Source of the DNA: CAZPHI01 sp964586425
Lineage (GTDB): Bacteria; Bacillota; Clostridia; Lachnospirales; Lachnospiraceae
Assembly (NCBI GenBank): GCA_964586425.1
Contig: CAZPHI010000045.1
Location: 1-16,192, forward strand
DNA: 16,192 bases
Direction: 5' to 3'
Positions 7,112-14,126 of this stretch are shown here, one piece after another; the first letter of the stretch is position 1, and each line of letters starts with the position of its first letter. The translations under genes and the position numbers were made by a program. The notes below the pieces were generated by a model. That model was not told where the DNA came from, ran no database searches, and saw only the letters and a program-made list of their open reading frames with translations.

Positions 7112-7257
7112 AAAAAAAACTCACCCATCAACGTGGGTGAGAAAAAGGAGGAGAGAGTTTGTTTTAACTCTATATGAAAAAAAGTTTTATATGTTCATAT
7201 ATAAACTTTGGAAATAGGCTTTTTTATCTTTGCCGTTCGCAATTTGTTGTTTGCTAT
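7112..7257 (-). ncRNA. Candidate small RNA with anti-Shine-Dalgarno stretch
   Basis: On the minus strand a promoter (7264-7291) is followed by about 146 nt with no sizeable reading frame, ending in a perfect 8-bp hairpin (7134-7141 with 7120-7127, loop 6) and U8 (7112-7119). Between are a hairpin at 7181-7209 with a 4-nt loop and one bulge, and a perfect 6-bp hairpin at 7154-7171 (AGAGTT/AACTCT). Just before the terminator is the pyrimidine run CTCTCCTCCTTTTT (7142-7155), mostly unpaired, complementary to Shine-Dalgarno sequences. This is the layout of Gram-positive sRNAs that repress translation with C-rich loops. It has 9 contiguous complementary bases to the ribosome site of the neighbouring gene (7431-7439). 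No known family was recognised. Confidence 0.55.
7120..7141 (-). terminator. Terminator of the candidate small RNA
   Basis: CTCACCCA/TGGGTGAG perfect 8-bp stem with a 6-nt loop. Eight A residues at 7112-7119 give U8 only on the minus strand; downstream on the plus strand the sequence is A-rich, so it can only act leftward. Confidence 0.75.
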
Positions 7258-7263
7258 GATATT

Positions 7264-7291
7264 AGTATATAAGCGAAAAGTGAAGAAACAA
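7264..7291 (-). promoter_or_regulatory. Putative promoter of the candidate small RNA
   Basis: On the minus strand, TTGTTT (7286-7291), a 16-nt spacer and TATACT (7264-7269). It points away from the zinc-ribbon gene and towards the 7120-7141 terminator. Confidence 0.5.
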
Positions 7292-7440
7292 TGTTCTTAA
7301 TGTTAATAGTTGTTAAATTAAATATGAATAAAATATGAACGATGATAAATGCTAATGTATAAAATTTTAGCTTTAATCACGCCTAAAAATGAGGTATTAT
7401 ATATATACTGATATTAATTTATGGAGAAAAGAGGAGAGAT

Positions 7441-8565
7441 ATGTCTACAATAACCTATAAGTGTCCATCCTGCGGTGCTGCGATAGAATATGATGGAACT
7501 TCTGGAATGCTTACCTGCCATTACTGTCATCTCACAATGCCAGTTGAGGAATACGATCAAAAATATACCGATGCCCATAGGAATAGTGATAGCAGTCAAA
7601 GCTATAATACTCAAAACAACAATCAGAACGCAAATAATACGAATAATCATAATCAAAATAATACATATGAAGATAATAATAACTCTGGTGAAGAGGTCAA
7701 GATATTCCACTGCCAAAGCTGTGGTGCAGAATTAGTAACCGATCCTTACACATCAGCGACTATCTGTGGTTTCTGTGGAAACCCATCCCTTGTTGAGGAC
7801 CGTCTTGAAGGTAATTTCAAGCCCAAATACATCATTCCATTCAAATTCGACAAGAATGAAGCTGTTAAAAAATATAAATCATGGGTAAGAAAAGGATTAC
7901 TTACACCTCGAACTCTTTGTTCACAAAGTACTATTGAAAAAATTACTGGTATATATGTTCCATTCTGGCTGTATGATTTCAATTCTACCGACCATATGGT
8001 GGCTACTGCTACGCGAACAAGAAGTGAAATTCATGGAGAATACAAATTCGTTTATACTGACCATTATTCAGTAACCCGTGACACTCAGGCTCAATTTTCT
8101 CGAATTCCAGCAGATGCCTCTATTAAAATGGAAGACAATCTTATGGATATGCTAGAACCATTTAATTATAACAGTCTAACGGATTTTTCAATGCCATATC
8201 TTTCAGGTTATATGTCTGAAAAATATAATTTTACTGATAACGATATGATTACACGTGTTCTTGCACGTTCTAATCAATACATCACAGACCTTACACGTAA
8301 TACTATTATAGGTTATGGTTCGGTTACAATTATGAACAATCAGCCATCTTCTATTGAGACTCGCAGTGATTATGCACTACTCCCCGTGTGGATGCTTAAC
8401 TACCGCTTTAATGGAAGGGATTACAAGTTCCTTCTTAATGGTGAAACAGGCAAAATCGTTGCTGACCGTCCGATAAGTACCCTACGTGCTGTAGTTATCG
8501 GTGTAATAATATTCATTATAGTTCTTATCCTTGCTGTGATTGGAGGTCTATTGTTAAAATGGTAG
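7441..8565 (+). CDS. Double zinc-ribbon membrane protein
   Basis: 374 residues, starting at ATG with GAGGAG 4 nt upstream. Two zinc ribbons are seen: C8-x2-C11...C26-x2-C29 and C91-x2-C94...C109-x2-C112. They are joined by an Asn/Gln/Ser-rich linker (about 48-82) that looks disordered. A conserved cytoplasmic domain (about 118-345, including YVPFWLYDF and LLPVWMLNYRF) is followed by one C-terminal helix (348-372). This matches uncharacterised clostridial proteins annotated as zinc-ribbon or TFIIB-type zinc-ribbon containing; no enzymatic motif is visible. The stop overlaps the start of the TPM-domain gene by 7 bp, so the two are translationally coupled and probably act together at the membrane. 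The function is unknown. Confidence 0.85.
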   Translation: MSTITYKCPSCGAAIEYDGTSGMLTCHYCHLTMPVEEYDQKYTDAHRNSDSSQSYNTQNNNQNANNTNNHNQNNTYEDNNNSGEEVKIFHCQSCGAELVTDPYTSATICGFCGNPSLVEDRLEGNFKPKYIIPFKFDKNEAVKKYKSWVRKGLLTPRTLCSQSTIEKITGIYVPFWLYDFNSTDHMVATATRTRSEIHGEYKFVYTDHYSVTRDTQAQFSRIPADASIKMEDNLMDMLEPFNYNSLTDFSMPYLSGYMSEKYNFTDNDMITRVLARSNQYITDLTRNTIIGYGSVTIMNNQPSSIETRSDYALLPVWMLNYRFNGRDYKFLLNGETGKIVADRPISTLRAVVIGVIIFIIVLILAVIGGLLLKW

Positions 8566-9416
8566 ATATAAAACACAAATTTAAACACATAATTCCCCTG
8601 TTTTTAGTAATGCTGGCTGTATTCTCAGTGTTAACAGCATTTGACAAGACAGGTCAGAAGGTCTTTGATAATGCACATCTTTTGAGTGACAGTGAAATAA
8701 CCAAACTCACTAAAGAATGCGTTAGCGCTGCACAGGCTACAGAAACGGATATTATTATATTGACCATCAACAAGGATGGCGGCAAGTCTTCTATGAATTA
8801 TGCTGAAGATTTTTTCATGGATCATGATTTTGGTTATGACACGGTTCACGGTGATGCAGTTCTTCTGCTCATCAATATGGATGAACGTGAAATGTGGATT
8901 TCGACTTCCGGCAAGGCTATCAACTACCTTAGTGATGCAAGAATTGATAATATAATCTCCAATATGAGAACTTATGCGAGCAGCGGTTCTTATGCCAAGG
9001 CTTGTCAGGTATTTGTTGACAAAGTTGAGAGTTATATTACAAGAGGAGGTACTTCCGTCGATTCTGATGGTACCGATGGTGATTTTTATACTGTTAATGA
9101 CTATGATTCACTTTCATTGAGAGAACGAATATTCCTTCATTTTCCTATTAAAATCCTTATTGCACTTGCCGTTGCTGCAATAGCAATACTCGTTATGATG
9201 TATAAAGCAAAATCGCATATGACTGTTAACGGTAATACTTATATTAAAGATAATAATTTCAATATATTAAACAGAAATGACACATACATCCGTACAACTG
9301 TTACCAAACATCGTATACAACAGAATAATGGTGGTCACGGAGGCTCATTTGGTGGTGGTAGCTCGCACAGTGGTAGTGGTGGTCATTCATTCGGTGGCGG
9401 TGGCGGTCACTTCTAA
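8559..9416 (+). CDS. TPM-domain membrane protein (YgcG-like) with Gly/His-rich tail
   Basis: 285 residues; the start ATG overlaps the end of the upstream zinc-ribbon gene. An N-terminal hydrophobic segment (11-27) is a signal peptide or anchor. A TPM domain follows (about 35-155), with VFDNAHLLS at its front, a central hydrophobic strand DIIILTI, and MDEREMWISTSG. A second helix (about 197-215) precedes a basic stretch and a tail of Gly, Ser and His (256-285) ending GGGGGHF. This matches YgcG/TPM-phosphatase-family architecture, in which the domain sits outside the membrane; such domains have been linked to membrane-protein quality control and phosphatase activity, but nothing specific can be assigned here. 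The Gly-rich tail is typical of the family. A row of terminator-like repeats follows. Confidence 0.88.
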   Translation: MVDIKHKFKHIIPLFLVMLAVFSVLTAFDKTGQKVFDNAHLLSDSEITKLTKECVSAAQATETDIIILTINKDGGKSSMNYAEDFFMDHDFGYDTVHGDAVLLLINMDEREMWISTSGKAINYLSDARIDNIISNMRTYASSGSYAKACQVFVDKVESYITRGGTSVDSDGTDGDFYTVNDYDSLSLRERIFLHFPIKILIALAVAAIAILVMMYKAKSHMTVNGNTYIKDNNFNILNRNDTYIRTTVTKHRIQQNNGGHGGSFGGGSSHSGSGGHSFGGGGGHF

Positions 9417-9433
9417 AAGTGAATAGACACTTT

Positions 9434-9852
9434 AGGCAAGGGAGTTGGTTTTTTACCTCCCTTGCCTTTTCTCCACTTCTAACTCTTTGATTATGCTTCT
9501 TGGCACTTTTGGCTACTCTGCATAAAGGCAAGGGCATTATTTTTTCTTCTCCCTTGCCTTTTTCACACCTCTATTCTTCAGTATCAAACTTCATTTAAGG
9601 CAAGGGACTAGCTTTTTTACCTCCCTTGCCTTTTCTCAACATCTATCCTTCAGTATCAAGCTTCATTTAAGGCAAGGGGCTTGCTTTTTTACCTCCCTTG
9701 CCTTTTTTACACCTCTATCCATCAGTATCAGACTTCATTTAAGGCAAGGGGCTTGCTTTTTCTTCTCCCTTGCCTTTTTTACACCTCTATCCATCAGTAT
9801 CAGACTTCATTTAAGGCAAGGGGCTTGCTTTTTCTTCTCCCTTGCCTTTTTT
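9434..9852 (+). repeat. Six-copy tandem array of terminator-like hairpins, 72-bp period
   Basis: Six copies of GGCAAGGG-N16-CCCTTGCC plus a 4-6 nt T-tract begin at 9435, 9527, 9599, 9671, 9743 and 9815: the last five are spaced exactly 72 bp and the first 92 bp. Every loop is exactly 16 nt. Spacers share TATCnnTCAGTATCAnnCTTCATTTAA with few changes; copies 5 and 6 are almost identical. T-tracts follow the stems only on the plus strand, so they act as terminators for the zinc-ribbon/TPM operon. This array explains most of the 9417-9932 gap; the apparent reading frames in it are repeat artefacts. Confidence 0.9.
9435..9470 (+). terminator. First hairpin of the array, terminator of the TPM operon
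   Basis: A 10-bp perfect stem, GGCAAGGGAG (9435-9444) with CTCCCTTGCC (9457-9466), followed by T4, 18 nt after the TPM gene stop. This copy has the longest stem of the six. Confidence 0.85.
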
Positions 9853-9932
9853 ACTACCGTCAACACCAAAATATATAGCTTGATAGCTTTATATCCTGAT
9901 ATCTTTATAGCATTGATATCTCAATATTCTAT

Positions 9933-11363
9933 TTACACATTAATTGTAGCTGTAAGTCCAAGGTCTTCTTTGTTAGCTTCAAGGATTGGATTAACAACTT
10001 CTGTTAAGAAATCATCAACCTGCTCTTTTGAACGGCCTGTGTAACGGCTTGGATCCATTGTCTTCTGAAGTTCTTCAAGAGACATGTTGAATGCTGGGTC
10101 TGCTGCAATAAGTTCAAGAAGATTGTTATCAAGGCCTTCTTTCTTAACTCTTGCGCCTGCCTGCATTGATAATTCTCTGATTTTCTCATGAAGTTCCTGA
10201 CGATCTCCACCTGCTTTAACTGCATCCATCATGATGTTCTCTGTTGCCATGAATGGTAATTCTGACATAAGTCTCTTAGTGATAACTTTGTCATAGACTA
10301 CAAGGCCATCGACAACATTAAGATAGAGATCAAGGATACCGTCGATTGCGAGAAATGCTTCTGGAACTGAGATTCTCTTGTTAGCTGAATCATCAAGTGT
10401 TCTTTCAAACCACTGTGTTGCTGATGTAATTGCAGGGTTAAGTGCATCTACCATTACATAGTTAGCAAGCGAAGCGATTCTCTCACTTCTCATTGGATTT
10501 CTCTTATAAGCCATAGCTGATGAACCAATCTGTGATTTCTCGAATGGTTCTTCGATTTCTTTAAGGTGCTGTAATAATCTGATATCGTTAGAGAATTTGT
10601 GGGCACTTGCTGCAATACCTGCAAGTACGTTAAGAACTCTAGTATCAACTTTTCTTGAATATGTCTGTCCAGATACTGGGTAGCATGCTTCAAATCCCAT
10701 CTTGTTAGCGATCATTGTGTCAATCTTTCTGATTTTATCATGGTCGCCATCGAATAACTCAAGGAAACTTGCCTGTGTACCTGTTGTACCCTTTGAACCA
10801 AGCATCTTCATTGTAGAGATTACGTGATCAAGATCTTCTAAATCAAGTAAAAGTTCGTTGAGCCAAAGTGTTGCTCTCTTACCAACTGTTGTTGGCTGAG
10901 CTGGCTGAAAATGTGTGAACGCAAGTGTAGGTAATGCTTTGTATTCATTAGCAAACTTTGCGAGTTCATTCATTACATTAAGAAGTTTCTTACGAACAAG
11001 CTTTAATCCTTCTGTCATGATAATGATATCTGTATTATCACCAACGTAGCAAGATGTTGCTCCAAGGTGAATTATTCCTTTTGCCTTTGGACATAAAAGA
11101 CCATATGCATATACATGAGACATTACGTCGTGACGTACTTCTTTCTCACGTTTTTTAGCATCTTCATAATTAATATCCTCTGCATGTGCCTTTAATTCTG
11201 CAATCTGCTCATCTGTTATATCAAGTCCAAGTTCCTTTTCAGATTCAGCTAAAGCAATCCAAAGCTTTCTCCATGTCTTGAATTTCTTGTCTGGTGAGAA
11301 GATGTACTGCATCTCTTTACTTGCATATCTCTCTCCAAGAGGTGTTTGATATCTGTCGTTCAT
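9933..11363 (-). CDS. purB: Adenylosuccinate lyase
   Basis: 476 residues, starting at ATG 11361-11363 with GGAGGA upstream. A fumarase/aspartase-superfamily enzyme that removes fumarate from SAICAR in IMP synthesis and from adenylosuccinate in AMP synthesis; homotetrameric and cytosolic in characterised relatives. Signature motifs: HLGATSCYVGDN near residue 98, LAFTHFQPAQPTT with the catalytic-region His near 150, and the mobile signature loop GSSAMAYKRNPMRSE with GSSAM at 280-284. Length and motifs are complete. It lies 157 bp downstream of the truncated purF on the same strand with no terminator in between, so the two may be co-transcribed; weak -10-like boxes in the gap may also allow its own expression. 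No clear intrinsic terminator was found after its stop. Confidence 0.97.
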   Translation of the reverse strand: MNDRYQTPLGERYASKEMQYIFSPDKKFKTWRKLWIALAESEKELGLDITDEQIAELKAHAEDINYEDAKKREKEVRHDVMSHVYAYGLLCPKAKGIIHLGATSCYVGDNTDIIIMTEGLKLVRKKLLNVMNELAKFANEYKALPTLAFTHFQPAQPTTVGKRATLWLNELLLDLEDLDHVISTMKMLGSKGTTGTQASFLELFDGDHDKIRKIDTMIANKMGFEACYPVSGQTYSRKVDTRVLNVLAGIAASAHKFSNDIRLLQHLKEIEEPFEKSQIGSSAMAYKRNPMRSERIASLANYVMVDALNPAITSATQWFERTLDDSANKRISVPEAFLAIDGILDLYLNVVDGLVVYDKVITKRLMSELPFMATENIMMDAVKAGGDRQELHEKIRELSMQAGARVKKEGLDNNLLELIAADPAFNMSLEELQKTMDPSRYTGRSKEQVDDFLTEVVNPILEANKEDLGLTATINV

Positions 11364-11520
11364 TATAGTCCTCCGTTCAAAATTGTAATTAATAATTTAA
11401 TTATAGTTATTAATGTTATGCAATCACTTAATTATATTAAGATTACAATCATTGCATACTTTTCTATGATAGCATATATTTTATTAAATTACTATAGCAA
11501 AATGGAACAACCTCGTCTGC

Positions 11521-12750
11521 TTAGCCTATCTCGCCGCGGATATCAACTTTAGGTGGCTCAATTGGATAATTGCCAGAGAAGCAGGCATCACAATAATCAT
11601 GATTGCCACAGACCATCTCGCCTAATTTGTTCACATCGATGTAGCCTAGCGAATCCGCACCTATCATCTCACAGATTTGTTCAACAGAATGATTGTGAGC
11701 AATCAACTGGTCACCAGATGGAATATCTGTACCAAAATAGCATGGATAAAGGAATGGAGGAGAGCTGATTCTTACATGAACTTCAGCGGCACCAGCATTT
11801 TTAAGCATTCTAACTATACGTTCACTTGTAGTACCTCGTACGATAGAATCATCGATCATTATAACTCTCTTGCCACGCACAACTTCAGATAAAACATTAA
11901 GCTTAATCTTGACGCTGGATTCTCTCTGTGACTTTTTTGGCTTGATAAATGTTCTGCCGACATAACTGTTCTTGACAAATGCCATGCCGTACGGAATTCC
12001 CGATTCAAGCGAATATCCAAGAGCTGCAGCATTACCTGATTCAGGTACACCTACAACCAGGTCAGCTTCTACCGGATGCGATTTTGCAAGAATTCGTCCA
12101 GCCATAATTCGAGATTCATACACATTAATTCCATCTATATTACTGTCTGGTCTTGCAAAATATATATATTCGAATATGCATCTAGCCTTCTTCTCCTGAC
12201 AAAGGCTTGTATCTGAGGCAATGCCTTCTGGTGTTATGGTTACTATTTCACCAGGCAGGACATCTCTTACGAATTCTGCACCAACTGCATCAAGTGCACA
12301 GGTCTCTGATGACAAGAAATACGCATTATCTCGTTTACCTATACAAAGAGGTTTGAAGCCAAATGGGTCTCTGGCACCAATTAATTTTCTTGGGCTCATT
12401 ACAATAAGAGAATACGCACCTTTGATTTTCTTCATTGCACGTCCGACTGCCTCTTCAACAGTTCCAACATTAAGACGCTCTCTTGCGATGTGATACGCTA
12501 TAACCTCTGAATCTATGGTTGTCTGGAAGATTGCGCCTGTATATGATAGTTCCTCCCTTAATTCAAGCGCATTGAGAAGATTACCATTATGTGCAAGTGC
12601 AAGTGTGCCTTTGACATAATTAAGAACCAATGGCTGTGCATTCTCTCTTATACTGCTTCCTGCTGTGGAATATCTAACATGTCCAACACCAATGTTGCCG
12701 TCGAGTTTTTCAAGAATGTCCGGGGTAAATACTTCATTAACGCTATCCAT
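11521..12750 (-). CDS. purF: Amidophosphoribosyltransferase lacking its N-terminus and catalytic Cys
   Basis: 409 residues, against about 470 for the [4Fe-4S] PurF type. The family makes 5-phosphoribosylamine from PRPP and glutamine, the first step of purine synthesis. Present: GHVRYSTAG (23-31), HNGNLLNALELREEL, PESGNAAALGYS, and the PRPP loop VIMIDDSIVRGTT (296-308). Cysteines 191, 337, 387 and 390 match the cluster-ligand pattern of the B. subtilis enzyme. Missing: the N-terminal nucleophile Cys and the following QHRGQES-type segment, roughly 45 residues of the mature chain plus any propeptide. The ATG has a perfect AGGAGG site 5 nt upstream, an in-frame TGA lies 15 nt further up, and no remnant is seen upstream. 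The start reads MD-SVNEVFTPD, as if an in-frame deletion joined the true start to codon ~46. Glutamine-dependent activity should be lost; NH3-dependent activity is possible. Confidence 0.9.
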   Translation of the reverse strand: MDSVNEVFTPDILEKLDGNIGVGHVRYSTAGSSIRENAQPLVLNYVKGTLALAHNGNLLNALELREELSYTGAIFQTTIDSEVIAYHIARERLNVGTVEEAVGRAMKKIKGAYSLIVMSPRKLIGARDPFGFKPLCIGKRDNAYFLSSETCALDAVGAEFVRDVLPGEIVTITPEGIASDTSLCQEKKARCIFEYIYFARPDSNIDGINVYESRIMAGRILAKSHPVEADLVVGVPESGNAAALGYSLESGIPYGMAFVKNSYVGRTFIKPKKSQRESSVKIKLNVLSEVVRGKRVIMIDDSIVRGTTSERIVRMLKNAGAAEVHVRISSPPFLYPCYFGTDIPSGDQLIAHNHSVEQICEMIGADSLGYIDVNKLGEMVCGNHDYCDACFSGNYPIEPPKVDIRGEIG

Positions 12751-12878
12751 CTTCTTCCTCCTGTATCATATACTATTGCACGTTTTTTCTTAATATTCTT
12801 AAGTATTTTTCTTCAAAATGCTGTTATCGCATATACTTTTCTTAAGATAATTAAGTTTATTTAATTCTAAAAACTTCA

Positions 12879-12914
12879 CAAGCGGATACCAGCAATAAAG
12901 CCAGTATCCGCTTG
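12879..12914 (-). promoter_or_regulatory. Leader hairpin of purF, possible attenuator
   Basis: CAAGCGGATAC (12879-12889) pairs perfectly with GTATCCGCTTG (12904-12914), with extra pairing inside the loop. On the minus strand a U5 run (12869-12873) follows after 5 nt, so it could be a weak terminator about 45 nt into the purF leader. A further CTTAAG-based pairing is possible between it and the purF start. No known riboswitch consensus was recognised. Confidence 0.55.
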
Positions 12915-12966
12915 AATTAAACATCTGCATAATTTTCGCATAATTTTTATTTTGTTTTCTAGGTGA

Positions 12967-12995
12967 ATTATATAACAACATTTTTCTAAAAGCAA
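12967..12995 (-). promoter_or_regulatory. Putative sigma-A promoter of purF
   Basis: On the minus strand, TTGCTT (12990-12995), a 17-nt spacer and a perfect TATAAT (12967-12972). This gives a leader of about 210 nt before the purF start. The direct repeat AAATTATGC lies just downstream. Confidence 0.65.
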
Positions 12996-13005
12996 TATTA
13001 ATATA

Positions 13006-13034
13006 TTGTTTTATGTTAATCAGTATGTTATTAT
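13006..13034 (+). promoter_or_regulatory. Putative sigma-A promoter of the 323-residue membrane protein
   Basis: TTGTTT (13006-13011), a 17-nt spacer and TATTAT (13029-13034), about 38 nt before the start codon. It is back to back with the purF promoter, the -35 boxes being 10 bp apart. Confidence 0.55.
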
Positions 13035-13072
13035 ATGTTTTGGAATATTTTTAATTAAGAGAGGACAAAATA

Positions 13073-14044
13073 ATGATAATGAAAGAACAACTTGATAAGT
13101 ATTTTAGGCAAACTCACATTGCTACATTTGTACCAATTATGGCTGCAGTAGTTGCAATTATTGGTTTCGGCATTTTCTTCTATTATGCCTACTTTGATTC
13201 TGCTAGGCAATTCAACCCAAACATCTCATCTTATTCAATGAACAATTATATTGACGTTATTATGATTTCTGATGAGTATGCATATAAAGGAACGGATGAA
13301 TACTACTTTGCTATTGATGCTGATAATAATTATACTTATATATTAAAATTAGACTATCAGACATTCAAGACATTACGTGCTGCTAATGAATATTCCCATA
13401 GCACGGCTAAAGATAGGCCAGCACCGGTAAGAATTACAGGAATTTCCAAGAAAATCTCCAACAAATTATCACTAATATCAAAGTCCAGCTATGAAGATTT
13501 ATCAGGTGTTACAATAAGTGCAGATGCTGATGATATATTCGGTTCATATTATTTGGATTGTACCCACGGCAATACCTATCTTATAGTTTCACTTTTGACA
13601 GCTGTTACATTCGGATTAATGGCTGTAGGTACGACAATATCAATCATATATGCTAAGCGAAAAAACAATCAGTTATATTATGATTCATCATCATATCCAT
13701 ATCTACAATCAGATTTGGCAGATTCAGTATATCACTTTGATAAGTATAACATACTTATTACAGAACATTATCTCATATCAAAAGCTATCCATCTTAATGT
13801 CTATAAGCTTAGAGATATTCTATGGATTTATCAAAAAGACCAAAAGTATTATGGATTGCAAATATCAAAATCTATTATGCTTGGTCTTTCTAATGGAAAA
13901 TGTGTTTTGCTTACCACCGTAATGGCAATGGATGATAGTTGCATGTATAGCTTAGCTAAGATAATCTCAGAGAAGAATCCTAACCTCATAATTGGTAATG
14001 ATAAAAGTGCCAAGGCAGAATTCAAGAGGCTTACAAATCAATAG
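13073..14044 (+). CDS. Two-helix membrane protein of unknown function
   Basis: 323 residues; the first ATG is taken because GAGGA lies 7 nt before it (13 nt for the ATG two codons on). A hydrophobic helix at about 17-40 and a second at about 168-190 flank an extracytoplasmic domain of some 125 residues rich in Tyr, Asp and Ser (NNYIDVIMISDEYAYKG... DLSGVTISADADDIFGSYY). After the second helix and a basic stop-transfer (AKRKNN) comes a cytoplasmic domain of about 130 residues with alternating hydrophobic strands (NILITEHYLISK, DILWIYQK, YYGLQISKSIM, KCVLLTT), which resembles a small PH-like beta domain; this is a guess from pattern. I do not recognise the family and assign no role. It is divergent from purF and convergent with the second PurF-family gene. 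Confidence 0.8.
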   Translation: MIMKEQLDKYFRQTHIATFVPIMAAVVAIIGFGIFFYYAYFDSARQFNPNISSYSMNNYIDVIMISDEYAYKGTDEYYFAIDADNNYTYILKLDYQTFKTLRAANEYSHSTAKDRPAPVRITGISKKISNKLSLISKSSYEDLSGVTISADADDIFGSYYLDCTHGNTYLIVSLLTAVTFGLMAVGTTISIIYAKRKNNQLYYDSSSYPYLQSDLADSVYHFDKYNILITEHYLISKAIHLNVYKLRDILWIYQKDQKYYGLQISKSIMLGLSNGKCVLLTTVMAMDDSCMYSLAKIISEKNPNLIIGNDKSAKAEFKRLTNQ

Positions 14045-14047
14045 ATA

Positions 14048-14105
14048 ATTAATAATAATGCTGTCGTCCTAAAGGTATCCCATTAAAACGGCAGCATTAT
14101 TAATT
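14048..14105. terminator. Bidirectional terminator hairpin between convergent genes
   Basis: AATAATGCTGTCG (14054-14066) pairs with CGGCAGCATTATT (14089-14101) over 13 bp with one G-U. It begins within 10 nt of the plus-strand stop and ends about 25 nt from the minus-strand stop. The T-tracts are short on both sides. Confidence 0.6.
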
Positions 14106-14126
14106 GTATATTGTTATATGTCAGTC

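Noticed and set aside
7173..7271. Plus-strand 32-codon reading frame after GGAGGAGAG
   Set aside because: The ribosome-like sequence is over 20 nt from the ATG, there is no plus-strand promoter, and the DNA is better explained by minus-strand RNA hairpins.
9434..9852. CRISPR array or integron attC cassette row
   Set aside because: Spacers are nearly identical rather than unique, the repeats are terminator stems with T-tracts, and there are no cas, integrase or attC core motifs.
9681..9878. Repetitive reading frame across the hairpin array
   Set aside because: Its repeated peptide simply mirrors the 72-bp DNA unit; there is no ribosome site.
11553..12493. Plus-strand reading frames inside purF
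   Set aside because: Antisense shadows of a conserved coding sequence with no ribosome sites.
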